A stretch of DNA of 64,000 bases from an uncultured Bacilli bacterium (GTDB taxonomy: Bacteria; Bacillota_I; Bacilli_A; RF39; UBA660): NCBI GenBank assembly GCA_934162445.1, contig CAKPIT010000004.1:1-64000 (forward strand), written 5' to 3'. Shown piece by piece: positions 15,313 through 24,752 of this stretch. Position numbers and translations under genes: made by a program. Within the stretch, counting starts at the first letter, position 1. Each line of letters opens with the position of its first letter. The notes beneath the pieces were generated by a model. That model had not been told where the DNA came from. It saw only the letters and a list, made by a program, of their open reading frames with translations, and did not search any database.

Positions 15313-16500
15313 CTAAAGAATATCACTATATTTTTCTTGATAATTTTTATCGATAGTTAAAGTGAATGTGTCATTAATAGTTTCTGTTAAAATATCGGCA
15401 AATTCAAATTTAGCTTCTTCTTTTAAAGTTTCATCAAGTGTTGGATTAATAACAGGATGTTTGGGAACAAAAACGGTACAACAATCTTCGTATGGTAAAA
15501 TACTAGTCGTATAAGTATCGATTTTTTTGGCAAGAGCAATTATTTCTAATTTATCTAAACATACGACTGGTCTTATAACTGGCATGTTAGTTACATTATT
15601 AATAACATACATACTATTTAAAGTTTGACTTGCTACTTGGCCAATTGATTCACCATTAATAATAGCTTTCGCTTTATATTTTTCACTTAACTCACTCATA
15701 ATACGATACATCATACGACGCATAATGGTAATTACATAATTTGGGGAAACATTTTTATAAATTGCTTCTTGTAGTTTTGTAAATGGAACAATATGTAATT
15801 TGATGGTTTTTTGATATTTTGCTAGTTTTTGGCAAAGAGTAATAACTTTTTCCCTTGCTTCTAGACTGGTGTGAGGGATAGCTTCAAAGTAGACTGCTTC
15901 AAGTTTTAAACCACGTTTTAATGATAAAAATCCGGCAACAGGTGAATCAATTCCCCCACTTAGCATTAATAAAGCTTTTTCACCAGTTCCAACTGGATAA
16001 CCACCTAAACCTTTTAGGGCATTATAATAGATGTAACTTTTATCTTTCCTAATTTCAACATGAATTGTTACTTCAGGATTATTAACATCTACTTTTATGT
16101 TTTCTTTATTTTTTAAAACTATACTACCAAAAATAGGAGCTAATTCACTACTGGTTTTAGGAAATGATTTATCACTTCTTTTTACTTCAACCTTAAAAGT
16201 TTTAAATTGTTCTTTTTTGATAGTAGAAATTAAACATTCTTCTAAAGCTTGTAAATTGGTAGTGGTTACATAGGCTAAATGATAAGAATGAATACCAAAT
16301 ACTTCTTGAAGATCATTTAATATTTCAGTTTCATCAGATGGATCATAATGAATATACATTCTCGATAAATCTTTTTCTATCTCAATATGATATGTTTGTA
16401 ATTTAGATTCAATATTTTTGGTTAGGGTTTTAACAAAAAAATTACGATTACCTTTTTTTGTTGTTAATTCTCCATATTTTATTAATATTACTTTTTCCAT
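15313..16500 (-). CDS. thiI: tRNA 4-thiouridine synthase ThiI
   Basis: ThiI transfers sulfur from a cysteine desulfurase to uridine 8 of tRNA. The 395-residue protein has an N-terminal ferredoxin-like/THUMP region (about 1-165), the PP-loop ATP-binding motif LLMLSGGIDSPVAGF near 180 and the INGESIGQVASQT motif near 277. It lacks the C-terminal rhodanese domain found in E. coli ThiI, as is normal for Bacillota; CCTVFVPKHP near 344 may hold the sulfur-relaying Cys. The desulfurase gene lies just upstream in the same unit, the same pairing as nifZ-thiI in B. subtilis. Confidence 0.95.
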   Translation of the reverse strand: MEKVILIKYGELTTKKGNRNFFVKTLTKNIESKLQTYHIEIEKDLSRMYIHYDPSDETEILNDLQEVFGIHSYHLAYVTTTNLQALEECLISTIKKEQFKTFKVEVKRSDKSFPKTSSELAPIFGSIVLKNKENIKVDVNNPEVTIHVEIRKDKSYIYYNALKGLGGYPVGTGEKALLMLSGGIDSPVAGFLSLKRGLKLEAVYFEAIPHTSLEAREKVITLCQKLAKYQKTIKLHIVPFTKLQEAIYKNVSPNYVITIMRRMMYRIMSELSEKYKAKAIINGESIGQVASQTLNSMYVINNVTNMPVIRPVVCLDKLEIIALAKKIDTYTTSILPYEDCCTVFVPKHPVINPTLDETLKEEAKFEFADILTETINDTFTLTIDKNYQEKYSDIL

Positions 16501-16516
16501 GTTAGTATCTCCTTTT

Positions 16517-17629
16517 TTAGTTATTTAATTCAGTTTTTAAAATTTTAATAAACTCTATAGCTTCTTCCATAGTATTATATTTGGCTAAGGAAAGTCGAAG
16601 TGAAGTTTTACTTAAATCTTTATTGTTAGTTAATTCATAAATAGTTTTAGAATAATCATCTTTTGAAGAACAGGCGGTTTTAGTAGATAAATAAACGTCT
16701 TTTGCTTCTAATTTATGAATCATGGTTTCGGGTTTAATTCCTTTGATACTAAAGTTTATAATATAAGGACTACAATCTTCTTTGGAGTTAATAGTAAGAT
16801 TTGGAATAGTTATTAAATTTTCTTTTAAGTATTCATTGATAGCTTTTATTTTCGGATATACAATGCTTTCTTGTTCTTTGGCTAAACGCAAGGCTTTAGC
16901 AAATGAAGCTATTAAAGCGACTGATGGCGTACCGGCACGATATATGGTTTGTGAGGAACCACCGGTAATTTGGGGAGTTAGACCAATATTTTCTTTTTTG
17001 ATTAAAATACCTACTCCTTTTAAACCATAAAATTTATGGGAAGTAGCACTATATAGATCAACATTTTTTAAAGAAAGGGGAATTTTACCAAGGCCTTGAG
17101 TACCATCAACATGAAAAATAGTATTAGAATTTTCTTTAATGATTTGACCAATCGTATCAATATCTTGAATAACTCCTAACTCACTATTAACATGATGAAT
17201 AGATACTAAAAGTGGATTTAATTTTAATTTTTCTTTTAAATCTTCTAAATCAATATGATAGTTTTCATCTAATTTTAAGTTAATAATTTGCAAATTTTCT
17301 TGGTGGTCAAGAGTATTAGTAATAGAGGGATGTTCAAGAATGGTTGTTAAAATAATACGAGGTCTTTTTGGATAAAAATCTAAAGTGCCTTTGATGGCTA
17401 AATTATTAGATTCACTACTACCACTTGTAAAGATCACTTCATCTTCTTTTACTCCTAAAAGATTTGCTACTTGTAATGATGAAGCTTGCATTAGTTTTTT
17501 ACTTTCAAACCCTAAATGATGAATAGAATTGGGATTACCAATAAAGTCTTCACTAACTTTGGTAAAGGTTTTTATTACTTCTTGATCTGGAATTGTTGTT
17601 GCTGAATTATCAAAATAAATCATAGTCAT
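16517..17629 (-). CDS. Cysteine desulfurase partner of ThiI (NifS/NifZ type)
   Basis: This PLP enzyme removes sulfur from cysteine as a persulfide. Fold type I signatures are visible: YFDNSATT at the N-terminus, VIFTSGSSESNN near 65, HVDGTQGLGK near 173, the PLP lysine in SATSHKFYGLKGVG near 200, and the catalytic Cys in STKTACSS near 320. The 370-residue length fits NifS-like proteins. It is placed upstream of thiI and separated from it by 16 bases, so it is likely its sulfur donor. The start is either ATG 17629 or ATG 17623; the Shine-Dalgarno sequence (AGAAG) is weak for both. Confidence 0.92.
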   Translation of the reverse strand: MTMIYFDNSATTIPDQEVIKTFTKVSEDFIGNPNSIHHLGFESKKLMQASSLQVANLLGVKEDEVIFTSGSSESNNLAIKGTLDFYPKRPRIILTTILEHPSITNTLDHQENLQIINLKLDENYHIDLEDLKEKLKLNPLLVSIHHVNSELGVIQDIDTIGQIIKENSNTIFHVDGTQGLGKIPLSLKNVDLYSATSHKFYGLKGVGILIKKENIGLTPQITGGSSQTIYRAGTPSVALIASFAKALRLAKEQESIVYPKIKAINEYLKENLITIPNLTINSKEDCSPYIINFSIKGIKPETMIHKLEAKDVYLSTKTACSSKDDYSKTIYELTNNKDLSKTSLRLSLAKYNTMEEAIEFIKILKTELNN

Positions 17630-17692
17630 CGCTTCTTTCTTTTGTTATTGTATCATATTAAAAATAGGTTGCAAGCAAAAATTTATTATTAA

Positions 17693-17718
17693 CAAAAAAA
17701 GCCTTATGAGATAAAGGC
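17693..17718 (-). terminator. Terminator of the ligA unit
   Basis: GCCTTAT (17701-17707) pairs with ATAAAGGC (17711-17718) with one bulge, followed on the reverse strand by T7. The stop codon at 17704 lies in the stem. Confidence 0.75.
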
Positions 17719-18288
17719 ATTTTTGATAGTGACTGTTTTAGATTTGTAGTCTTTAATAACACCAATTAAACTAACAGGAGTGTTGGGGGTTAAAGTATTT
17801 ATATTATCACTAATAACTTCAATATTAATTTTTAAATCATATTTACCACTTTCAGAATCTCTATAAGTCATGGTTACGGTTTTGGTTTTTTTGTTTATAT
17901 TAGTAATTGTTCCTGTTAATCTAATGAACGTATCAACATAATTTTGTGGATTATTAATAAGATCATAGGCAAGAGATTCCACAGTATAGTCTTTAGGAGT
18001 TGTATTATATTTTAAAGAATAATTACCAATAACGGTATCTTTACGACCGACGGTTTGATTATACTTGATAACTTTATAACCAAAACCAAGATATTCTTTG
18101 GTTCCGCCATCATTATAGGTCTTAACTTTAAGAGCTAGAAAAGGACCAACACCTTTGGTAGTTAAAAAGGCATCTAGGACTGTTAGACTACCAAAAATAA
18201 TAATTATAATCATAATGATGGTTGAAGTTTTTTTGATCTTTGTTTCTTCTTTTTGACTTATAATTTTTAATTCATGATTATTTTTCAT
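17704..18288 (-). CDS. Membrane-anchored protein of unknown function, OB-like C-terminal part
   Basis: I do not recognise a named family. After a charged N-terminus there is one hydrophobic segment (TIIMIIIIIFGSLTVLDAFL), then an extracytoplasmic part of about 150 residues. Its second half, FIRLTGTITNINKKTKTVTMTY to LTPNTPVSLIGVIKDY and KTVTIKNAFI, looks like a five-stranded OB-type barrel. The ATG at 18288 (GAGGG eight bases upstream) overlaps the ligA stop by 11 bases, so it is translated from the ligA message. No link to ligation is implied. Confidence 0.65.
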   Translation of the reverse strand: MKNNHELKIISQKEETKIKKTSTIIMIIIIIFGSLTVLDAFLTTKGVGPFLALKVKTYNDGGTKEYLGFGYKVIKYNQTVGRKDTVIGNYSLKYNTTPKDYTVESLAYDLINNPQNYVDTFIRLTGTITNINKKTKTVTMTYRDSESGKYDLKINIEVISDNINTLTPNTPVSLIGVIKDYKSKTVTIKNAFIS

Positions 18289-20290
18289 TAATATCGCCCT
18301 CATTTATTTTATTAATAAATTCATCTTCCGGCCAAATAGGAATTTTTAAAGCTATAGCTTTCTCGTATTTGCTACCGGGATTATCACCTACTATTACAAC
18401 ATTTGTTTTTTTGGAAACGCTGTCAGTGACAGTACCACCATATTTTTCAATTAATTGTTTGGCTTCGTCCCTTGTAAGCTTAGTTAAAGCACCCGTTAAA
18501 ACAAATTTTTTATTTTCAAATTCTTCTTTAAGAGTTATAGCCTCACCTAAATAAGTCATATTGACACCTTCTTGTTTGAACTCATTAATCATGGCTATAT
18601 TTTGAGGATTAATAAAATAGGTAGTAATATTTTTAGCAATTATATCGCCAATATCTTTGATATTTACCAGTTCACTATAACTAGCTTTAATTAAGTTATC
18701 AATAGTTTGATATTTTTTAGCTAATATTTTGGCTTTTTCTTTACCAACATTTTTAATACCAAGGCCAAAGATAAAGCGTTCTAGGGAATTGTTTTTACTT
18801 TCTTCGATAGCATTTAATAAATTGTCAACTGACTTTTGACCATAGCCTTCTAAACGAATTAGGGATTCTTTTTTGGTTTTTAACCGATATATATCAGGCA
18901 GAGTGTTTATAAAGTGGAAATTATATAAATCTTCAACAATTCGTTCGCCTAAGCCATCAATATTCATGGCAGGTTTTGAGACAAAATGAATAAAGTTTTC
19001 AATTTGTCTTGCCGGACAACTTTTATTAAGACAATAGTAATCGACAATATCATCGCTTTTGGTTAATGGGGTATTACAAATTGGACAGTTTTTAATCATG
19101 GTAAATGGTATTTCTTCACCATTTCGGCGTTCTTTTTTAGCTTCAATTACTTCTGGAATAACATCACCAGCTTTTCTAATTGAAACGGTATCACCAATAT
19201 GTAGGTCTTTACTTTTAACATAATCTTCATTGTGAAGGGTGGCTCTACTGATTGTGGAACCCATTAATTGAACAGGATCTAAAATAGCATTGGGAGTTAT
19301 TTTGCCGGTTCTACCAACTGTAAAGATAATATCATTTAGTTTAGTTAAAACTTCTGTAGCAGGAAATTTATAGGCAATGGCCCATCTTGGGGTTCTTGAG
19401 GTGAACCCTAAACGTGCTTGGTCCTTAATGGAATCTACTTTAATAACAATACCATCAATTTCATAGGGAAGGGTGTCTCTAATTTGGGCTTTATCATGAA
19501 TATAAGCCATTACTTCTTGAATGTTTTTTACTACTTTATTGTTGGGATTAGTTTTAAAGCCTAGTGATCTAAAGTATTCTAAAGCTTCATGATGAGTTTT
19601 TATACCATAATCTAATGGATTAGGTAAATGGTATAAAAAGGCATCTAAATTCCTTTTAGCGGCTACTTTAGAATCAAGTTGTCTTATTGATCCAGCAGCA
19701 GCATTCCGAGGATTTTGAAGCGGTTTTTCCCCATTTTTAAGACGTTCTTCGTTGATTTTTTTAAGAGTTTCTTTACTCATAAAAATTTCGCCACGCACTT
19801 CAATATCTATTTTTTCTTTTAAGGTTAAAGGAATACTTTTAATAGTCTTAACATTGTGCGTAATATCTTCTCCTACTAGCCCATTACCTCTAGTAGCAGC
19901 AGTAACAAGACGGCCTTGTTCATAACGAAGAGATACTGATAGACCATCTATTTTCAGTTCACAAACATAATTTGAATGGACTCCACTATTTTCAATTCTT
20001 TCTAAGAAGGAAACTATTTCATCTTCATTAAAAACATCACCAAGGGATAACATTGGAATTTTATGTTCTACTTTTTTAAAGGCACTGATGACTTCACCGC
20101 CTACTTTTTTGGTAGGAGAGTCATCTCTTACCCATTCAGGATGAAGTTTTTCAATAGTTTCTAATTCACGATAATAAGCATCATACTCTTGATCAGTGAT
20201 GGTGGGATTATCTAAAACATAATATTTGTGACTAGCATCATTTATAATATCGATTAGATAATCCATACGGCTACGAGTCATATTATCCAT
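18278..20290 (-). CDS. ligA: NAD-dependent DNA ligase
   Basis: LigA joins Okazaki fragments and repair nicks using NAD. The 670-residue protein shows the N-terminal Ia domain with YYVLDNPTITDQEYD, the adenylated lysine in CELKIDGLSVSL near 115, GEIFMSK, the DGIVIKVD motif near 285, a four-Cys zinc finger (CPIC...CLNKSCP, near 405-430), helix-hairpin-helix repeats and a C-terminal BRCT domain (FVLTGALTKLTRDEAKQLIE onward). AGGAGG precedes the ATG. In many Bacilli pcrA and ligA are adjacent; here two genes lie between them but the order is kept. Confidence 0.98.
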   Translation of the reverse strand: MDNMTRSRMDYLIDIINDASHKYYVLDNPTITDQEYDAYYRELETIEKLHPEWVRDDSPTKKVGGEVISAFKKVEHKIPMLSLGDVFNEDEIVSFLERIENSGVHSNYVCELKIDGLSVSLRYEQGRLVTAATRGNGLVGEDITHNVKTIKSIPLTLKEKIDIEVRGEIFMSKETLKKINEERLKNGEKPLQNPRNAAAGSIRQLDSKVAAKRNLDAFLYHLPNPLDYGIKTHHEALEYFRSLGFKTNPNNKVVKNIQEVMAYIHDKAQIRDTLPYEIDGIVIKVDSIKDQARLGFTSRTPRWAIAYKFPATEVLTKLNDIIFTVGRTGKITPNAILDPVQLMGSTISRATLHNEDYVKSKDLHIGDTVSIRKAGDVIPEVIEAKKERRNGEEIPFTMIKNCPICNTPLTKSDDIVDYYCLNKSCPARQIENFIHFVSKPAMNIDGLGERIVEDLYNFHFINTLPDIYRLKTKKESLIRLEGYGQKSVDNLLNAIEESKNNSLERFIFGLGIKNVGKEKAKILAKKYQTIDNLIKASYSELVNIKDIGDIIAKNITTYFINPQNIAMINEFKQEGVNMTYLGEAITLKEEFENKKFVLTGALTKLTRDEAKQLIEKYGGTVTDSVSKKTNVVIVGDNPGSKYEKAIALKIPIWPEDEFINKINEGDINEK

Positions 20291-20299
20291 AAAAGCCTC

Positions 20300-21220
20300 C
20301 TAGTTATTATCTTTCCATAATGGAGATTGATAGATTCCTTCTTCGGTTAAGTTTTTTAGAGCATTGCATACTTTTTCTTTATCATCTTTATAAGTAACAC
20401 CATACCATGTGGCAGTTGTTTTAATAACATCAATAGTTTTTCTTTTTTCAGTAAGGCAGTCATTTAAAACATTAGGAATTAAAAATTCACAAGTTGATAA
20501 ATCAGCTTTATTTTCCTCTAGGAAACTTGCTAATTTAGTTTCAAGAATAGTAAATAAGTCAGTTGTAAAAAGAAACATATTCATTGAGGCAATCGTGTCT
20601 TTACTTGTTGTAAATGGTATAGAACCATCAAGAGGAGAAACTTCAACCATATCACCTTTTAAAATAACACTACTTTCAACAATACTTGTTAATTCATTTT
20701 TAGAATTCACTTGGCAAACTCCACGTTTAGCAGCTCCATTTGGAGTTAGTGTATTTCCTAATAAGTAGGCAACAACTGCATAATGATTATCATCAATAGT
20801 ATCTAGATATTCACTTGCTCTTATATAAGCATCTCTACCATAAAAGTCATCGGCATTAATGATGGCAAATGGTTCATGAATTTTATCTTTAGCACACAAA
20901 ATAGCATGAGCAGTACCTAAAGGTTTAAGACGATTCTTAACAAGAGCATGATATGGAGCCTTAATGTTATCTATTGTTTGAAAAACATATTCAGTTTTAA
21001 TATATGGCTCTACTCTTTTACCAACAGTTTCTTTAAATAGTTCATAATTTTCCTCTTTGATAATAAAAACAACTTTTGTAAAACCGGCTTTTTTAGCATC
21101 ATAAATGGAATAATCAATTAAAAATTCTCGATTAGGACCCATTGGTTCAATTTGTTTAAGACCTCCAAAGCGGCTTCCCATTCCAGCGGCCATTATTAGT
21201 AAAGTTTTATTTTTTTGCAT
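20300..21220 (-). CDS. Sugar-phosphate nucleotidyltransferase family protein
   Basis: The 306-residue protein is a GT-A-like nucleotidyltransferase (NTP_transferase family) that would activate a sugar phosphate with an NTP. The N-terminal glycine loop AAGMGSRFGGLKQ binds the nucleotide, FAIINADDFYG near 115 carries the metal-binding Asp, and GTAHAILCAKD near 97 is typical. I cannot tell which sugar. The ATG at 21220 has AAGGAGG upstream; a longer open frame to 21250 overlaps the previous gene. It overlaps the hypothetical gene at 21207 by 14 bases and runs into ligA, so it belongs to the pcrA-ligA unit. Confidence 0.82.
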   Translation of the reverse strand: MQKNKTLLIMAAGMGSRFGGLKQIEPMGPNREFLIDYSIYDAKKAGFTKVVFIIKEENYELFKETVGKRVEPYIKTEYVFQTIDNIKAPYHALVKNRLKPLGTAHAILCAKDKIHEPFAIINADDFYGRDAYIRASEYLDTIDDNHYAVVAYLLGNTLTPNGAAKRGVCQVNSKNELTSIVESSVILKGDMVEVSPLDGSIPFTTSKDTIASMNMFLFTTDLFTILETKLASFLEENKADLSTCEFLIPNVLNDCLTEKRKTIDVIKTTATWYGVTYKDDKEKVCNALKNLTEEGIYQSPLWKDNN

Positions 21221-21593
21221 AAGTCTTTCCTCCTTCTTTTTGCTTTGCAAAACTTTGATTTAAATTAGTTAGAGCGTGATTTAGGTTACTACCTAATTGT
21301 TCACATTCTATATCATAGACTACTTCTTCTAAAAAAGGATCTTTATAAACTTTTTTGAGAAATTTAGCCTTATATACTTCAGCTTGTTGATTGTAACTTA
21401 AGACTAGAAACTTATCGTAAATTAAATGTTCTTGAACCTTGTCATAAGCATTTAGAATTGATAAGTCAGAATTAGTAGCTTCTTTAAAATCCATTAAGGT
21501 TTCTTGGCTTGTAAGATTATAACCACCTATTAGTTCATTGTTAAGTTGTCTACTAATAACTAGAGTATAACCATTTTTTAAATATTCTTCCAT
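21207..21593 (-). CDS. Hypothetical protein between pcrA and the nucleotidyltransferase
   Basis: The 128-residue product is soluble, without a signal peptide. It starts with an alternating hydrophobic part (GYTLVISRQLNNELIGGYN) and ends in a Lys-rich tail. I do not recognise a family. AAAGGAG upstream of the ATG, an 11-base gap to pcrA and an overlap with the next gene make it a real member of the operon. Nothing in it suggests a DNA-repair role beyond its position. Confidence 0.62.
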   Translation of the reverse strand: MEEYLKNGYTLVISRQLNNELIGGYNLTSQETLMDFKEATNSDLSILNAYDKVQEHLIYDKFLVLSYNQQAEVYKAKFLKKVYKDPFLEEVVYDIECEQLGSNLNHALTNLNQSFAKQKEGGKTYAKK

Positions 21594-21603
21594 AAATTCT
21601 CCT

Positions 21604-23691
21604 TTATACTATTTTAGATAAACTTTTATGATTTTTCATCAATTTTTTAATACCATATGGATGTGGAAAGGCAACGGTTACTAGTGAGTTTGTAACTTCT
21701 ATTACTTTTCCAGTACCAAAGTTTTCATGAACTACGTAATCACCAATTTCGTAATTAGTATCAGTATCTTTTAAAACACTTTCTTTAGTTATTGGTTTTG
21801 GTTCTTCTTTATAATTAGTTGTTATTAAGTCCTTATCAATTTCTTTTAAAAATCTACTAGGGGGATTAATACAATCTTTTCCAAAGAGAACGCGACGTCT
21901 TGCATTTAGAAGATATAAATTCTTTTTGGCTCTTGTAATAGCTACATAGCAAAGTCTTCTTTCTTCTTCAACATCACTATTACTCATTAAGGAGTTCATA
22001 TGTGGAAATATTCCTTCTTCAAGGCCAACAACAAAAACAGTATCATATTCAAGACCCTTAACGGAGTGAATTGTCATAAGACTAATTTTGTTAGAGGAAT
22101 CTTTATATTCGTCCTTGTCATTAACAAGACTAACTTCATATAAAAAGTCTTCTAAAGAGACAAGACCTTCTCTTTCTTCAAAGGCTTTAGTAATAGATTT
22201 AAATTCTTCTAGGTTTTCTAGTCTGATTTCACTTTCTAAACTCTTTTCAGATTGTAGTTCGTCTTTTAAACCGGTTTTAGTTAAAATTTCTTCAATTAAT
22301 TCTGTTAAAGTTACAGTTTCTGATATTTCTTTTAACGAGAGAATTAATTCTTTAAATTTTAATTCTTTGGAACTGGTAATCGCTTCAAATAAACTTTGAT
22401 TGGCACTATTGGCTTGAGCCGTTAAATTCTCAATAGTTTTAAGACCAATTCCTCTTTTGGGAGTGTTGATGGTTCTTAACAGGCTAATATCATCTTTAGG
22501 ATTGTAAATCAATTTAAGATAAGCTAATAAGTCTTTTATTTCTTTACGATCATAGAAACTAAAACCACCCACTATTCTATATGGTATGTTTTCTTTTAGT
22601 AACTCTTCTTCAAGGATACGGGATTGGGCATTGGTACGATATAAAATGGCAATGGTATTAGCCGGTACATCTTTTGCTAATAGTTTTTTTATTTCATGAC
22701 TAACATAGTGACTTTCGTCTTTTTCATCATAGGCACGATAATATGTTATTTTTTCACCAATACCTTTAGTAGACCATAAGTTTTTAGGCTTTCGTTCCAT
22801 ATTGTTTTTTATAACACAGTTAGCAGCATCTAAGATGGTTTTGGTAGAACGATAATTTTGTTCAAGATTGATACTTATAGCATTGGGATAATCTTTTTCG
22901 AAATTTAAAATATTGCGATAATTAGCCCCGCGAAAGCCATAGATTGCTTGATCAGCATCACCAACAACACAGATATTTTTATATTTAGCACTTATCATTT
23001 TTGATAAAATATATTGAGCTTCATTAGTATCTTGATACTCATCAATTAAAACGTATTTATAACGATTTTGATATTCTTCTAGTATAGCTGGATATTTTTT
23101 AAAAAGTGTAATAGGAAGAATTAGTAAATCATCAAAATCCACAGCATTATTTTGTTTTAATTTTTGAACATATTTATCATAGACTTTATTTACTACTTTC
23201 TCATATTCACTATTAGCATAATGTTCATAATCTTTTGGAGTTATTAATTCATTCTTACAATTACTAATTTTGTTTCTAATAGCTTTAGGATTATAAACTT
23301 TGGGATCATAATTTAAATCTTTTAAGATTTTTTTAACAATGGTTAGAGAATCCGTACTATCCATGATAACAAAGTTGTGTTCATAATCTAGATACTGATA
23401 ATTTTCTCTTAATATTTTTAATCCAAAGGAGTGAAAAGTGGAAATTTGGATGTCTTTTGCCTTATTACCAATTATTTTAACAACTCTTTCTTTCATTTCT
23501 AAAGCAGCTTTATTGGTAAAAGTTATGGCTAGTATTTCCCAAGGAGATACTCCTAATTCACTAGTTAAATACGCAATTTTAGTAGTTAATACTTTGGTTT
23601 TACCACTTCCTGCTCCTGCTAATATTAAAAGAGGACCATCATTATAGAAAACGGCTTGACGTTGTTCATTATTAAGATCTTCTAAATTCAT
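21604..23691 (-). CDS. pcrA: ATP-dependent DNA helicase PcrA (UvrD family)
   Basis: PcrA is the 3'-5' SF1A helicase for repair and plasmid replication in Bacillota. Motifs in order: Q motif LNNEQRQAV, Walker A GAGSGKT near 27, FTNKAA, DEYQDTN near 217, GDADQAIYGFRGA, QNYRST, MTIHSVKGLEYDTVFV near 535 and RRLCYVAITRAKK. The last 50 residues (YEIGDYVVHENFGTGKV...) form the Tudor-like domain that binds RNA polymerase in PcrA proteins. The 695-residue length is slightly shorter than in B. subtilis (739), chiefly in the linker. Confidence 0.97.
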   Translation of the reverse strand: MNLEDLNNEQRQAVFYNDGPLLILAGAGSGKTKVLTTKIAYLTSELGVSPWEILAITFTNKAALEMKERVVKIIGNKAKDIQISTFHSFGLKILRENYQYLDYEHNFVIMDSTDSLTIVKKILKDLNYDPKVYNPKAIRNKISNCKNELITPKDYEHYANSEYEKVVNKVYDKYVQKLKQNNAVDFDDLLILPITLFKKYPAILEEYQNRYKYVLIDEYQDTNEAQYILSKMISAKYKNICVVGDADQAIYGFRGANYRNILNFEKDYPNAISINLEQNYRSTKTILDAANCVIKNNMERKPKNLWSTKGIGEKITYYRAYDEKDESHYVSHEIKKLLAKDVPANTIAILYRTNAQSRILEEELLKENIPYRIVGGFSFYDRKEIKDLLAYLKLIYNPKDDISLLRTINTPKRGIGLKTIENLTAQANSANQSLFEAITSSKELKFKELILSLKEISETVTLTELIEEILTKTGLKDELQSEKSLESEIRLENLEEFKSITKAFEEREGLVSLEDFLYEVSLVNDKDEYKDSSNKISLMTIHSVKGLEYDTVFVVGLEEGIFPHMNSLMSNSDVEEERRLCYVAITRAKKNLYLLNARRRVLFGKDCINPPSRFLKEIDKDLITTNYKEEPKPITKESVLKDTDTNYEIGDYVVHENFGTGKVIEVTNSLVTVAFPHPYGIKKLMKNHKSLSKIV

Positions 23692-23760
23692 CTTGTATCA
23701 ACTACCTTTCTTCTTTCATTATATCATTAATAATATGGAAAAGTATAGGATAGAAAAAGA

Positions 23761-23780
23761 AAAAAATGCATAATGCATTT
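23761..23780 (-). terminator. Terminator of the DUF2935-like gene
   Basis: A stem AAATGCA/TGCATTT with a 3-base loop lies just after the stop codon at 23782 and is followed on the reverse strand by a T-run. Confidence 0.72.
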
Positions 23781-23781
23781 A

Positions 23782-24699
23782 TTATTGGTAATCTTTATTC
23801 AAAATGTAGAGAAAATAGTTAACGTTTCGATAAAAGTTATCTACAGTTAAGGGAGTTATAATGAAATAGACTTTACTTAAAAAGAGATCATTCAACATAC
23901 TTTCCATAATAGCTTTTACTCTTACAATTAAATCAATACTTTTTTTACGAAGGTTTTGTTGATTTTCAGGAGTTAAGGAAAGGGTTTGATATTCTACAAT
24001 TAGTTCTGGGTATTCATTATTGATTAGGTTAATTAAAGAGGTAATATAAGTACTGTCTTCGGGATTGATTAAACCTCTTAAGAAAAGCAGAATCTGATAA
24101 ATCGTAATGTTATAAGTATATTCTTTTTCAATGGCTTGAATTGGATCTTTCTTCTCTTTTCGGTTAAGACGACTTAACTCATCTAAATAACTATTAGCAT
24201 TTCTAATCATGAAACCATATAGGAGGGGATAAGAATAAGAAAAGAGATTATTACTTGTTAGTTTGTTTTTTACTTCGGTTGATAGACTGATAAACTTGGT
24301 AGTTAATTCTTCAGCTTGGGTATTTATTTTTTCAAGTTCTTTGACTTCTTCTTTGGTGTAATCTTGAAAGTCACTAGGAGTTTGGACTACTTCCGCTTCG
24401 GTTATATCAGTGGCAAGATCAACATTAAAAAGTTTTTCAGTTAATTCTTCAGACTTTAAGGTGTAGTCGGTGTAGTATATTTGATAAGTTTCCGCAAGAG
24501 AGGGGATCCTTCCTTTGGTTAATTTAACAAGAGCTCTGCCTATTTCTTGAAGGGATGAGGCAAGGGTTTCATATTCTTTTATATATGGAGTATCTTTGGA
24601 GAAAGATAATCTTGTATTAATACAATAATCCCTTAAAGAACGCAAATAATAAATAGCATTGCTTAAGGAATCAATAATAAATTCTTGATCTGTTAACAT
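23782..24699 (-). CDS. DUF2935-like helical protein, probably sporulation-controlled
   Basis: The 305-residue product is all-helical, with two loosely similar halves, each pairing an N-terminal helix with a later helix of the form PLLYGFMIRNANSYLDEL or VDNFYRNVNYFLYIL. This two-fold four-helix pattern recalls DUF2935 proteins of spore formers, but the usual metal-binding His and Glu are largely absent, so the call is tentative. The start is taken as the ATG at 24699 with GGTGAT upstream. It is separated from the sortase locus by a terminator and has its own SigE-like promoter. Confidence 0.5.
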   Translation of the reverse strand: MLTDQEFIIDSLSNAIYYLRSLRDYCINTRLSFSKDTPYIKEYETLASSLQEIGRALVKLTKGRIPSLAETYQIYYTDYTLKSEELTEKLFNVDLATDITEAEVVQTPSDFQDYTKEEVKELEKINTQAEELTTKFISLSTEVKNKLTSNNLFSYSYPLLYGFMIRNANSYLDELSRLNRKEKKDPIQAIEKEYTYNITIYQILLFLRGLINPEDSTYITSLINLINNEYPELIVEYQTLSLTPENQQNLRKKSIDLIVRVKAIMESMLNDLFLSKVYFIITPLTVDNFYRNVNYFLYILNKDYQ

Positions 24700-24713
24700 T
24701 TTATCACCACTAT

Positions 24714-24742
24714 AGTATATGAAAAAAAGATTAATGATATTA
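24714..24742 (-). promoter_or_regulatory. SigE-type promoter of the DUF2935-like gene
   Basis: Reverse strand: TAATATC (24736-24742), 14-base spacer, CATATACT (24714-24721). It matches the SigE consensus KMATATT-N14-CATACAHT at six of seven and seven of eight positions. The -35 lies inside the terminator of the upstream gene. CATATACTA also fits a SigK -10, but no matching -35 is present. Confidence 0.6.
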
Positions 24743-24752
24743 TCACTAATCT
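24722..24752 (-). terminator. Terminator of the adhesin-sortase-membrane protein unit
   Basis: AGATTA.TGATA pairs with TATCA.TAATCT (24728-24752, one mismatch), then T7 on the reverse strand. The stop codon at 24746 lies in the stem. Confidence 0.78.

Noticed and set aside
20409..20768. 119-codon open frame on the + strand
   Set aside because: It is the shadow of the conserved nucleotidyltransferase gene and lacks a ribosome site and any family features.
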